Shown piece by piece: positions 40,209 through 49,086 of a DNA stretch of 52,232 bases (within the stretch, counting starts at the first letter, position 1; every line of letters starts with the position of its first letter). The position numbers and the translations under genes are program-made. Source of the DNA: Candidatus Pacearchaeota archaeon CG_4_10_14_0_2_um_filter_35_33 (GTDB lineage: Archaea; Nanobdellota; Nanobdellia; Pacearchaeales; GW2011-AR1); contig PFOR01000009.1 of the NCBI GenBank assembly GCA_002792635.1, forward strand, positions 1 to 52,232, given 5' to 3'. The notes below the pieces were generated by a model. That model worked only from the letters and a program-made list of their open reading frames with translations. It made no database searches and had not been told where the DNA came from.

Positions 40209-42953
40209 TTATTTCCATCTCAATTCTTTACATTTCTTAACAACATGTTCTAATTGCTTTAATGTAAACTTATCTAATGGCCTTTCTTCTGTTAAAGGAT
40301 GTTTAGCTAAATCCTTTAGTTCAATATGCTTTGTCCTAACAAAAACTTCTTTTAATAATCTTAAAAATTTTAATTGCTCGGAGTTGTAATGCTCATTTCT
40401 TGAAAGTACATACTTATCAAATTCCATCTTTATAATCCCTTCAGGATCAGGAAGGTCTTTTAACCCAATTATTTGCCTCAAAAAGATAACAAAATCAACC
40501 TTAAGGATATTCTGCAAATTATCAATAGTCCAAGTAGGATTTAAACCAGAAAGCTTTTTTTCAATCTCTAAGAGTTCATCAGAAGTTACACCTTCACCAA
40601 ACCTAATTTTTTTAATAAGTGAATCTTTTTCTAAAAGCTCAATTAAATCAGGGTTCTCTTTAATCTCGTGCTTTATTTCTTCAACACTTAAAACAATATC
40701 CGGAGCATTTACTCTTAACATCTTTTTCCTGTCCTTTTCGTAATAAATCAATAAAGGGGCTATTTCTCTAATTAAGAAATCAGCATCATCAAAAGTCAAA
40801 TCACCCCAAAACTTATCACCTAAGACTTTTTTCAGTTCATCACTTTTTGCCTGCACAACTTCTAAACCTTTCTCCCAAATGTTCTCAACTCTTTCTTGAA
40901 CAAAATCTTGAACTTTCCAAATCTTATCCTTATCATCTTCTTTTATAGCATCAAATAGCTTAACGCACTGAGATATAAAATAATAAACCTTTGAATTATC
41001 TGTTTTAGAGTAAATCAATAAAGGGGCTATTTCTTCTTTCAATGTTTTTATGTGGTCTTTTAATTCAAACTTTTTAGAAACAACTTTTTTAATAATTGAG
41101 GCTTTCTCCATAACAACAGGAGAATCCATATCAATTGTCTTTATAGTATCTCTAATTTCTTTTTCTAATATTTTTCTTTGCTTATCATCAAGCTTTTTCT
41201 TTAATAAATCAACTTGTTCTAAGAAAATTCTTGTTTTAGCATCCATCACAGCAGATTTAGCCCTTGATTTGTCAAGCTTATGAAAAATTACATTTGAATG
41301 ATCCCCAAACTTAAAATCTAAAATTAAAAAGTTCTCTTTGACATGGATTCCATCTTTTGAAGGCAATCTATCTTTAAATCTACAAGCTTCTAAATTTCTT
41401 GTTCCTCTTCCCAACATCTGCCAAAATCTGATAGGAGAGAAAACAGGCCTTACAAAAACTAAATTACATATTTCAGGAATATCTACTCCAGTATCTAAAA
41501 CACCGACAGATAAAGCAATTCTAGGTTCATCATATCTATCAAATCTTTTAACTTCATCCATATACCTTGACCTATCTGAAGTTATAACCCTCACATCTTT
41601 AGCTAAAACAGGATATAACTTATCAAAGATTTCTTTTAATGAATCAGCATGTTTTACACTAGCACAAAAGAAAATAGTCTTACATGGCCTACCATCATCA
41701 GATTTATAGCAACGATCTACAAATTCTCTAACAATAAGTTCATTTGTTCTGGCATCTGTAAAATACCTCTCAAACCTTGTTCCCGGAAGTTCTGCCACCT
41801 CAGGATTTTCTTCTTGTTCCTTAAGAGCCTGTTTTAAATCCTTAGTTAATTTTGCCCCTTTAATTCCAAGAGTTAAAACTTGAGTATCAATAACATCCGC
41901 AACATAAGGCACTAAAACATTATCATTAACAGCAGTATCATAATCATAAGCAACTGTTGGCTTTTTATATTCACAATCAAACAAATCAAAAGTATCTCTT
42001 GTTTCCTCACTTGAAGGAGTTGCTGTAAGCCCTAATTTTAAACAATCAAAATACTGAAATAAAATATTATTCTTTTCATAAAAAGATCTATGGGCTTCAT
42101 CAAACACAATTAAATCAAATTCTGCAACTCCAAACTTTTCAAACATAGGCCTTTTTCTTTTATTGTCGTCATCGGTAAGAGTTTGAACTGTTGACGTATA
42201 AAGTGTAGCTGTATCTGAAAAACCTTCAACATTCAACTCACAAACAGGATCTGAAAAAAATGACTTAAACCCTCTTTCCTTAGCTTGATTTGATAATGAA
42301 ATCCTATCAACAACAAACAATACATTCTTAACATAACCTGCTTTAATTAAAGCATCAATAATAGCCATAGATACTCTTGTCTTTCCTGTTCCTGTTGCCA
42401 TATTGATTAAGGCAGATCTATGGCCTTTTTCATAATGCTTAAGAATCTGTTTAACTGCTTCTATACTTCTGGCACGATCAACTATTTTTTTATTTAACTT
42501 AACTTGGGAAGGTTTAATCTCATGCTCAAAAAGATATGCTCTTCTATGAAGGTCTTTTTGTGAAAAAGGAAGTAAAACTTTTCTCCTTCTGTCTTTTTGG
42601 TCTATAAAATACCATGTTTCTCCATTAGTGAGAAAAATAGGAATTGTTTTTTTGAGTTTTTTCTCAATATCTTCTTGATAAGTTTTTGCTTGTATCTCCC
42701 CTTTCTTAAAATCTACCGAACTTCTCTTTGCTTCAATAATGGCAAGAGGAGAGTTATTTTCATCTAAAAGCAGATAATCAATAAATCTATCCTTCCCTCT
42801 TTCAACCTTTCCACTAAAAGGAACATACTCTTTAGTTTTAAAATTAGATTTGAGAGAGTTTACTTCTTCCTTAATATATTTCTTCATCCATCCAACTAGC
42901 TCTAGCTTTGGATCTATTATTTTTTTTCTTGTGTCTTTCTCTGATAAGTCCAT
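40209..42953 (-). CDS. hsdR: type I restriction enzyme R subunit
   Basis: The 914-residue protein begins with a nuclease domain (KDRFIDYLLLDENNSPLAIIEAKR with D and ExK). A DEAD/DEAH helicase follows: Walker A NMATGTGKTRVSMA, FDEAHRSFYEKN, LTATPSSEE, then the second lobe with LGRGTRN. The C-terminal domain resembles EcoEI-type R proteins. It translocates DNA and cuts unmodified DNA with HsdM and HsdS. It is the first gene of the island operon, about 8 kb upstream of hsdM, with a cargo of small genes between. AT-rich promoter DNA lies at 42955-42980. Confidence 0.93.
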   Translation of the reverse strand: MDLSEKDTRKKIIDPKLELVGWMKKYIKEEVNSLKSNFKTKEYVPFSGKVERGKDRFIDYLLLDENNSPLAIIEAKRSSVDFKKGEIQAKTYQEDIEKKLKKTIPIFLTNGETWYFIDQKDRRRKVLLPFSQKDLHRRAYLFEHEIKPSQVKLNKKIVDRARSIEAVKQILKHYEKGHRSALINMATGTGKTRVSMAIIDALIKAGYVKNVLFVVDRISLSNQAKERGFKSFFSDPVCELNVEGFSDTATLYTSTVQTLTDDDNKRKRPMFEKFGVAEFDLIVFDEAHRSFYEKNNILFQYFDCLKLGLTATPSSEETRDTFDLFDCEYKKPTVAYDYDTAVNDNVLVPYVADVIDTQVLTLGIKGAKLTKDLKQALKEQEENPEVAELPGTRFERYFTDARTNELIVREFVDRCYKSDDGRPCKTIFFCASVKHADSLKEIFDKLYPVLAKDVRVITSDRSRYMDEVKRFDRYDEPRIALSVGVLDTGVDIPEICNLVFVRPVFSPIRFWQMLGRGTRNLEACRFKDRLPSKDGIHVKENFLILDFKFGDHSNVIFHKLDKSRAKSAVMDAKTRIFLEQVDLLKKKLDDKQRKILEKEIRDTIKTIDMDSPVVMEKASIIKKVVSKKFELKDHIKTLKEEIAPLLIYSKTDNSKVYYFISQCVKLFDAIKEDDKDKIWKVQDFVQERVENIWEKGLEVVQAKSDELKKVLGDKFWGDLTFDDADFLIREIAPLLIYYEKDRKKMLRVNAPDIVLSVEEIKHEIKENPDLIELLEKDSLIKKIRFGEGVTSDELLEIEKKLSGLNPTWTIDNLQNILKVDFVIFLRQIIGLKDLPDPEGIIKMEFDKYVLSRNEHYNSEQLKFLRLLKEVFVRTKHIELKDLAKHPLTEERPLDKFTLKQLEHVVKKCKELRWK

Positions 42954-42997
42954 AAATATAACAAGATAAACCGCTTAAAAAAGCTATCTTAATGTAA

Positions 42998-43366
42998 GTT
43001 CAAACTATCTTAATCACTGGAATTTTCATAGTCTCTGTGGTTTCTATTGCTGCAATAATAACCGTTCTAGTCTTATTTGTTCAAAGCATTGTTTTAGCCT
43101 TTGCAATCACTATCGCAACAATATTCTTCTATACAATGAAACGACCCCCTCTAAGGGTGTATTTCCATAGATTTATTCTATCGGAGTTAAGGGCCACAAT
43201 AGGCTCAATGGAAACAATAGTCCTTTCGGTAGCAAGTATAATTGCAATTCCTCTTGTTGGTTTAGCAGTAGACATATTAGGACCAAGAATAGCTATATTC
43301 CTTTCAGCAATACTATTAGCCCCAGGAATTATAATATTCTATAAAATCAAAGACGCTAAGAAATAA
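42998..43366 (+). pseudogene. 3' part of the interrupted major facilitator transporter
   Basis: The open frame starts after a TAA at 42995 without a proper start codon. It reads ILITGIFIVSVVSIAAII, two more membrane helices, and SELRATIGSMETIVLSVASI, the RAT-type loop conserved in the same MFS group as the 5' part at 32425-32841. It ends naturally with TAA. About 120-150 residues of the middle of the transporter are in neither fragment, so the island replaced DNA and did not insert cleanly. Confidence 0.8.
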
Positions 43367-43428
43367 TTTCTCATAAAATAAAAAAGAGAGAAAGTTAAAA
43401 AAAATAAAAAGAAAAAAGGAAACAAAAT

Positions 43429-44655
43429 TTAGTAATAACTTTCTCCGAACTCTTCGTTCTTCTCAGGCTTCCTTGTCAATAGAACGATAAGAACAATTAA
43501 CAAGACTATAAAGATTATAGCCAAGATTATTGTTAGAACAACAGCAGCGGAATCGCCACCGAATGATGTTCCTTCAACTCTAGCTGTAAAGTTTTCAGTC
43601 TGGATAAGTCCTTCATCGCTGTGTACGTTTACGGTAAAGCCATAGTTTCCTTCCTTGCTAGCATCTGCCGTGAACTTAACAGTTCTGGCAGAGCCGGCAG
43701 GAACAACTACTATTGACTCGTCAAAGTCGACATTCAAACCCTCATCAGCATCTACGATTAACTCGTAAATCTTGATTTCATCGCCTGCATTAACCAAGGT
43801 AATGCTGTAACTTCCTTCTGAACCAACAGCAAAATCATCAGAATTAGATCCTGAATAAATTGTGCTTTTATCAGTGGAACCAACAACAACAATTCTCTTG
43901 ATAACAGTTGTAGTGGAGTCATCGTTGTAAGCAGTAACTTCAATTTCGTAAACACCAGTCTCTACATTGGAAGGTAGCATCAAATACATCCTTCTTTCAG
44001 CAGAGTCGTGTTCATCTTCATCAACTCCTTCGATTGGGTCTTTAGGTGCAAGATCGCCAAAGTAGGCTCTTGTATTTATTCCCAATACAGGAATTTCTGC
44101 TTCAACAAATGTGTCTTCAGCCTCATGTCTTCCTCTGTTCTTCAAAACAATGTCCAAGGCAACGCTTTCACCTGCTTCAACCTCTGTACTAGGGGTATTA
44201 ACAGACAAAATTTCAACCTCGTAGTTGCTTCTCTGAACGTTAAGGTCTACATGATACTCAACGACAGATCCGTCTTCTGTTTCGATGGAAATCTCAAGGG
44301 TTCTTTCTTCGTCTGGATCAATCTTGTAAGGCAAACCGATATGTAGGTTTTCTCTGTAAGTGCTTTCAGCTATTACATCAAACCTTTCAGTTGCTTCAGA
44401 AAGTCCAGGCTCACCAATTATTCGAGCGTAAACTCGGACATCGTCCTTGTCTTCGTTTGCTGTAAATTTAACTGCAATAGCTACAGTTTCACCAGCAGTA
44501 ACAGTTGCACTTTCTCCTTCTTCATAAAAGATGCCATCAACCCAGACACCGTTTATGGTGGCGAATGCACTTACTGTAGGAGCTAAAACTAGCACCAACA
44601 AAAACACTGCGACAAGTGAAGCCAAAACATTTTTGGCTCTCATTTTGGTTTCCAT
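43429..44655 (-). CDS. S-layer-like exported protein with CARDB-type repeats
   Basis: The 408 residues begin with a signal peptide (VFLLVLVLAPTVSAFA). Beta-sandwich domains follow, acidic throughout; VEAGESVALDIVLKNRG is CARDB-like and GSARTVKFTADASKEG is another repeat. A C-terminal membrane anchor (VVLTIILAIIFIVLLIVLIVLL) and a short charged tail end the protein. It is probably an abundant cell-surface protein; its codons look richer in G and C than the neighbours'. An internal ATG (MRAKNVL) is an alternative start. TATA-like AT-rich DNA precedes it. Confidence 0.75.
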   Translation of the reverse strand: METKMRAKNVLASLVAVFLLVLVLAPTVSAFATINGVWVDGIFYEEGESATVTAGETVAIAVKFTANEDKDDVRVYARIIGEPGLSEATERFDVIAESTYRENLHIGLPYKIDPDEERTLEISIETEDGSVVEYHVDLNVQRSNYEVEILSVNTPSTEVEAGESVALDIVLKNRGRHEAEDTFVEAEIPVLGINTRAYFGDLAPKDPIEGVDEDEHDSAERRMYLMLPSNVETGVYEIEVTAYNDDSTTTVIKRIVVVGSTDKSTIYSGSNSDDFAVGSEGSYSITLVNAGDEIKIYELIVDADEGLNVDFDESIVVVPAGSARTVKFTADASKEGNYGFTVNVHSDEGLIQTENFTARVEGTSFGGDSAAVVLTIILAIIFIVLLIVLIVLLTRKPEKNEEFGESYY

Positions 44656-44779
44656 TTTAGTTTAGTTGATAATTCAACCAATAACCCTTTTATAAACTTT
44701 ATGGTGACAACAATGTTGTTATATTATGTAGTAACAAATAAGCAAAAAATATATAAATGGTATACCAAAGTATATATCT

Positions 44780-44995
44780 ATGAAATCGACGACAAAACAA
44801 CAAAATAATGAAATAACCACTATCAAACTTTCCAAAAAAACAAAGGCTAGATTAGACAATTTAAAAACATATAAAAGGGAGACTTACGAGGATACAATAT
44901 CCAAAATCCTTGGTATACTGAACTTATGTAAGGTCAATCCAGCCCACGCCAAGTCAAAATTGCTACAGATAGATAGACAGAAATTATTCAAGTAA
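44780..44995 (+). CDS. ribbon-helix-helix-like small protein
   Basis: The 71 residues read EITTIKLSKKTKARLDNLKT, then YKRETYEDTISKILGI, a pattern common in archaeal antitoxin-like DNA-binding proteins (DUF7557-like). No toxin gene is beside it. Its TATA box (GGTATACCAAAGTATATA) is about 20-25 bp upstream. It overlaps the convergent endonuclease gene by 12 bp. Confidence 0.65.
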   Translation: MKSTTKQQNNEITTIKLSKKTKARLDNLKTYKRETYEDTISKILGILNLCKVNPAHAKSKLLQIDRQKLFK

Positions 44996-45745
44996 TTCCA
45001 GACCTTCAATACAATCGTCAATCATATCAGGACTCTCATTTATCAGGACCACATCCTTTTCTGGCAGGTTTTTGAATAACTCTTTCCATTCCTTTCTCCC
45101 TGTTTTCCTGTGTTTCTTCTCTCCCTTCTCCCCATATATGATGCCAGAAAAATGGCAATGCCATTTCTTTCCTGGGAAAAGCCTTCCAATCTTATCGTAA
45201 TCAACCTTCTTATCTCTCGCAAGAATATGCGCAAAATCAATACACGCAGAACATCCAGCATCCTTGCATAAATTAGAAATTTCTTCAATGCTCCCAAAAA
45301 CATTCACTTTTCCCATAGTCTCAGGATAAAGCTCCACTTTCCAGCCATTCTTTTTTATAACAGACATAATATCTTGGATTCCAGATTTTATCATATCATA
45401 AGCCCCTTCTTTATTCTTTCCATAATACCCCGGATGGAATACTACTCCTGAAGCTTTCAACCAGCTAGCAACCTCACAACAAGCTAGAATCCTGGTCTTG
45501 CTAGCCTCTCTCTTTTCCTTTTCCTGGCTATTCAAATTAACAAAATATGGAGCATGAATGCTTAATGAGATTCCAAGCTCTTTAGCCTTCTTTCCTATCC
45601 TGACAGCATCCTCCTTATTCTTAATATAAACACTATAAGTGAATGCAATCTCACATGCCTTAAATCCGAGTCTATGATATTCTTCCAGCCTCTCCTCAGC
45701 CTCCTTAACACTTCCTAAACCTGCCGGCCCTATTTTTATTGCCAT
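44984..45745 (-). CDS. nfo: endonuclease IV-like AP endonuclease
   Basis: The ~253-residue TIM-barrel protein of the xylose isomerase/endonuclease IV type would cut DNA at abasic sites. The metal ligands are in SIHAPYF, VVFHPGYY, VELYPETMG, CIDFAHILARD, WHCHFSG and LINESPDM, in the expected order. I prefer the start MAIKIGPAG over the upstream track start. Together with the Ogg2 glycosylase in this window it would give a base-excision route. The stop lies inside the convergent small gene. Confidence 0.85.
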   Translation of the reverse strand: MAIKIGPAGLGSVKEAEERLEEYHRLGFKACEIAFTYSVYIKNKEDAVRIGKKAKELGISLSIHAPYFVNLNSQEKEKREASKTRILACCEVASWLKASGVVFHPGYYGKNKEGAYDMIKSGIQDIMSVIKKNGWKVELYPETMGKVNVFGSIEEISNLCKDAGCSACIDFAHILARDKKVDYDKIGRLFPGKKWHCHFSGIIYGEKGEKKHRKTGRKEWKELFKNLPEKDVVLINESPDMIDDCIEGLELLE

Positions 45746-45794
45746 ACTTATTGCTTTGAACAAATCTTTTTATATTTTCTCTAAAACCAGAATT

Positions 45795-46397
45795 CTAAAA
45801 CCTTAATAAATTATTATTACACACTTCCAAAAGAATTTCATGAGGTCCCAATCTATCAAACTCAATTGGATTTTGGATAATTAATTCAGGCATTCTAAAA
45901 CTACTATTATATTCATCGGCAGGAACTCCGAAAATGCATATTTTCTAGTAGCATTAGTTACATTTCAGATACCATTCCATTGCCAATCAGCGAAATGGGC
46001 TCTATCGACAACAAAAGCCCCATCACTAGGTAAGATCTCAAATTTAACTCCCATTATATATATTATCATATGAAAATATCCTAATACCTACTTGCAAAAT
46101 ATCCCATTCTCTTCCTCCATACTCATAATCTTGCCAAGATCTTGGTGCTTTTTCGTTAGGAAAAGCGTAAATGTAGCCATCGCGAGCTCAGTTTGGCAAT
46201 CCAGGAACACTACCTAATGGAACAAGTCTTCTATTTGGCTTAAGGGTTTTATCCTTCCTCTCTTTTTTCAATTTCTTCCAATTATCTATTATTATGTCAA
46301 GGTTGCTTGAGCATCCAAAAGTTCAAACAAACCCCACATTTTAGTGTGGAGTAAAACACAAGAACTTTTTGATGTAATGGAATTCAATCTTTACCAT
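45795..46397 (-). pseudogene. decayed gene of unknown family, with a hairpin element inserted
   Basis: Pieces read in order on the minus strand from an ATG at 46397: MVKIEFHYIIDNWKK (after removing the element), RRLVPLGSVPGLPN, a TGA, ARDGYIYAFPNEKAPRSWQ. After a frame change come KFEILPSDGAFVVDRAHF, another TGA, and VPADEYNSSFRMPELII. There are two in-frame TGAs and at least two frameshifts, so this is a dead gene. I do not recognise the family. Confidence 0.65.
46295..46373 (+). repeat. dispersed hairpin element, copy 4 (79 bp)
   Basis: This is the clearest copy: GTCAAGGTTGC after TTAT, then GAGCATCCAAAAGTTC, the hairpin CCACATTTTAGTGTGG, and the end AAGAACTTTTTGAT. The ends pair as ATCCAAAAGTTC with GAACTTTTTGAT. 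It lies 22 bp inside the start of a dead gene. Confidence 0.8.
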
Positions 46398-46432
46398 AGA
46401 AATCGAAAATTTGTACAGTTTTTAAAACTGTC

Positions 46433-46870
46433 TCATCCTAAATCAGCTAATGCATCATCCAAACCGTCCAATAAATATTGGTGTAGTTTCTCTATAATCC
46501 TTTCCTGCAATTTTTCTTTTAATTCACCACTACAAGCCTTTAAATCTTCATCAGGATAGTTTGCAAAACCAAGCGGGAAATAACAATCCATCGAATTGCC
46601 CTCATACTCTCTCAAGCCCAAGTCACCTTCCTTAGCCATTAAAAGTGTAACATCAACCCTACACTCCCTTCCAACACTACCCACAACCTCATATTTCCAA
46701 GAGACTTCAGTTTCTTCATTAATATAAGAAGCAGGCGAACAAGCCCTCATACTCTCTTCAAAACAACCATACGTATCACAACTAATAGGTCTTGAAATAA
46801 AATACACAATCAAAAATATCAATGCCAGAATTACCCACGCTACAATAAAATATACCTCTTTGCTTCTCAT
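46433..46870 (-). CDS. membrane-anchored exported protein, unknown
   Basis: The 145 residues begin with a membrane anchor (FIVAWVILALIFLIVYFI). An external domain follows with six cysteines (ISCDTYGCFEE, RACSPAS, GRECRVD, MDCYFPLG, KACSGE), probably forming three disulfides, and then a helical tail. The family is not recognised. It follows dnaG by about 30 bp on the same strand. Confidence 0.65.
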   Translation of the reverse strand: MRSKEVYFIVAWVILALIFLIVYFISRPISCDTYGCFEESMRACSPASYINEETEVSWKYEVVGSVGRECRVDVTLLMAKEGDLGLREYEGNSMDCYFPLGFANYPDEDLKACSGELKEKLQERIIEKLHQYLLDGLDDALADLG

Positions 46871-46902
46871 AAATAGAATAATTAGTAAGGATATTTAAGT
46901 TT

Positions 46903-48078
46903 TTACAAACTTATCAATTTAACGTTTGTATCAGGAACCGAGGTAAAATTAGTAGCCCCCAAGAACTTAACACCTTTTTCATCACATGCTTTAATTACTG
47001 CAGCAGGAGCTACACCATCTATCACAACAGCAGCAATGCTCTTCCTCGACCTCCTCAAGCTTCCAGAAACTTCCATTTGCGAAACTTCTCTAACGACATT
47101 CAAATCATAGTCTAGAAGCAAGGCCTTCCTACTTCCAGAAATACTTTCAAACTTTTCCTTAATAGTCTGCTTTGCTTTCTCAGCGTCAACTTCTTTTTCA
47201 GGAACATCAGGCCCGGTAGGTTCAGAATGTCTTTCAGAATATCTTCTTCTATAACCTTCATTATCCACCTTATTCAAGTATTCTTTAGCAGGAATTTTCT
47301 TTCTTAATGCTTGCAAAATTTCTTTTCCAGTAAGCTCCTCAACCTCTTTTCCATCGGGAGCAACAGCAATATAACTAATTTTAGCATTGCTTGTAACATT
47401 CTTAACAATCAACTTTCCACCTCTATCACCATCAACGAACAAAGTTAGCTCCTTGCTTTCACCAAGTCTTGTAATTTCCTTAGGCATTTTAACACCCTGC
47501 ATTCCTATAACATTATTTACTCTGTTTTTCAACAAATTAACTACATCCGCTCTTCCTTCAACAACAATTATCTCATCTCCACTAAGGTCTCCAGCAGGTA
47601 ACTTTTCATCCCCATACTCCTGAATCTTTGCAGCTCTTGATTCATCCTTTAATGTTTTGGCCATCTCATTCATACTTCCCCCATCAACCCCTTCTAACAA
47701 CTTCCGGGCCCTATCAATTATGTAATCTCTTTTGCTTCCCCTAACATCCTCAATCTTTTCGATTTCAACACTTGCCTCAGTTGGCCCAATTCTATCAATC
47801 GTTTCAAGAGTTGCAGCAATAATCGTTGTTTCACTTTTATCTAAAGCACTTGGAACTTGGATTTCTCCGATTGATTTTCCATCGACAGATTCCAAATCAA
47901 CTTCAATCCTTCCAATCTTTCCTTCCTTTTGCAATTCACGCATTTCCATATCAGCACCCAAAAGACCTTCTGTCTGTCCAAAAATAGCACCAATTACGTC
48001 CGGTTTTTCAACTGGACCTTCGGCTCTGAAATTCGCATAAATCATATATTTTATTGAAACCGGACTTATCTTTGCCAT
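46903..48078 (-). CDS. dnaG: archaeal DnaG-type primase/exosome component
   Basis: The 391-residue protein has the archaeal DnaG layout. An N-terminal domain (VSIKYMIYANFRAEGPVEKP, DVIGAIFGQTEGLLG) precedes a TOPRIM domain with EGRADVVNLLKN and LFVDGDRGGKLI. The C-terminus is short. Archaeal DnaG is known mainly as an RNA exosome subunit with some primase activity. It appears to be the first gene of its transcript; the 250 bp upstream hold no other gene on this strand. Confidence 0.92.
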   Translation of the reverse strand: MAKISPVSIKYMIYANFRAEGPVEKPDVIGAIFGQTEGLLGADMEMRELQKEGKIGRIEVDLESVDGKSIGEIQVPSALDKSETTIIAATLETIDRIGPTEASVEIEKIEDVRGSKRDYIIDRARKLLEGVDGGSMNEMAKTLKDESRAAKIQEYGDEKLPAGDLSGDEIIVVEGRADVVNLLKNRVNNVIGMQGVKMPKEITRLGESKELTLFVDGDRGGKLIVKNVTSNAKISYIAVAPDGKEVEELTGKEILQALRKKIPAKEYLNKVDNEGYRRRYSERHSEPTGPDVPEKEVDAEKAKQTIKEKFESISGSRKALLLDYDLNVVREVSQMEVSGSLRRSRKSIAAVVIDGVAPAAVIKACDEKGVKFLGATNFTSVPDTNVKLISL

Positions 48079-48290
48079 TTTCTCTTCTCCATTTCAGAAA
48101 GAACCAGATAATCTCTTATTCTTAAGGGCATAATAACTTAAGCCCAATCGTGAGCATGAACATGAAAGTGAAATTGATCCTTTCTGGAACTACTTCAAAA
48201 CTAAGGTATTTAAATTTTTCTATCAATGCGTGACGGTTAGAAACCCATCCACATATATAAACTTTTCTCGTCGATAAATATCCTAGAAAC

Positions 48291-48300
48291 ATTTATATAT
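48291..48300 (+). promoter_or_regulatory. TATA box for the 40-residue acidic ORF
   Basis: ATTTATATAT lies about 30-40 bp before the ATG at 48330. A second similar box (ACATATATAAAC) lies about 40 bp further upstream, at 48251-48262. Confidence 0.45.
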
Positions 48301-48329
48301 TACATATATTCTTTAGGCATGTAAAAAAG

Positions 48330-48452
48330 ATGGTGATGGAAACAGAACTTGAAGTTGACAACATCGCAGCTTCTTTAGGCGATGAAGACGACAACAACAA
48401 GGCAGATATAGACGAACTTTATGGCGGACTAGAAAGCGCCGGATACGTTTAA
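48330..48452 (+). CDS. 40-residue acidic protein (not in the ORF track)
   Basis: The ATG at 48330 opens 40 codons (ELEVDNIAASLGDEDDNNKA, ending GGLESAGYV) to TAA. The protein is strongly acidic and has no known motif. It has clear TATA boxes upstream and is followed within 7 bp by a G+C-rich stem and T-run. This is an unusually complete transcription unit for so small an ORF, which suggests strong expression. Function unknown. The rest of 48079-48329 holds no other gene. Confidence 0.6.
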   Translation: MVMETELEVDNIAASLGDEDDNNKADIDELYGGLESAGYV

Positions 48453-48458
48453 CTTTTC

Positions 48459-48488
48459 GGCCCTGTGCAAAAGGGCCCATATTTTTTT
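48459..48488 (+). terminator. stem-loop terminator after the acidic ORF
   Basis: GGCCCT-GTGCAAA-AGGGCC is followed by CATATTTTTTT, a classical stem plus T-run. It lies between two convergent genes, so it may also protect the TPR-like gene on the other strand. Confidence 0.75.
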
Positions 48489-49038
48489 AATATTTTTTTA
48501 AATTTTGATATTCTTTTATTAATCCGAGGGCTTGATAAAGGTTTAACAATTTACCTCTAATTTCTTTTTTTTCATCATCGTTTAAACTCAAAGTCATCAT
48601 CTTTTCATATGTTTTTTTAGCTTGATTTCTTTTATCCCGCTTCATATAATATTCTGCCTGGTTTTGATAATAATTCTTTAATCCATTTTTCATTTCTTCT
48701 TTTTCTTTAGAATTTCCACAAGCTAATGCAAATTTAAAAACCGTGTCTGCTTCATCAAATCCACCACCTCTGATAAATAGCTCAGCAGATTTCATGTAAT
48801 CCTGTATTTTTCCTCGATAAGTTGTATTAATGTCTGCAGAATTTTTAATCAACTTTGCAGCTTCTTTAAACATGTTTCTCGATTCATAGATTTTGGCAAG
48901 TCTTATCTGAACAAATTTCTTCGTATCAAAATCAATACTAGACCTCATAGCTCTTTGAAGATAATCCATCCTAACATAGTCACCCATGCCTTTAAGTTTC
49001 AATTCAATCTCGTGCTTAGACCTCTCTTTTATTTGCAT
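48487..49038 (-). CDS. TPR-like helical repeat protein
   Basis: This 183-residue all-helical protein has repeated pair-of-helix units of about 35-40 residues (FVQIRLAKIYESRNMFKEAA; MKSAELFIRGGGFDEADTVF; YYQNQAEYYMKRDKRNQAKK), as in tetratricopeptide repeats. It would act as a protein-binding scaffold; the partner is unknown. It lies about 50 bp downstream of the EF-1alpha gene and may share its transcript. Confidence 0.7.
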   Translation of the reverse strand: MQIKERSKHEIELKLKGMGDYVRMDYLQRAMRSSIDFDTKKFVQIRLAKIYESRNMFKEAAKLIKNSADINTTYRGKIQDYMKSAELFIRGGGFDEADTVFKFALACGNSKEKEEMKNGLKNYYQNQAEYYMKRDKRNQAKKTYEKMMTLSLNDDEKKEIRGKLLNLYQALGLIKEYQNLKKY

Positions 49039-49086
49039 CTTCGATAAAAGTGAAATTGGTTTATATTAATTTATGTCCTAGAAGAA

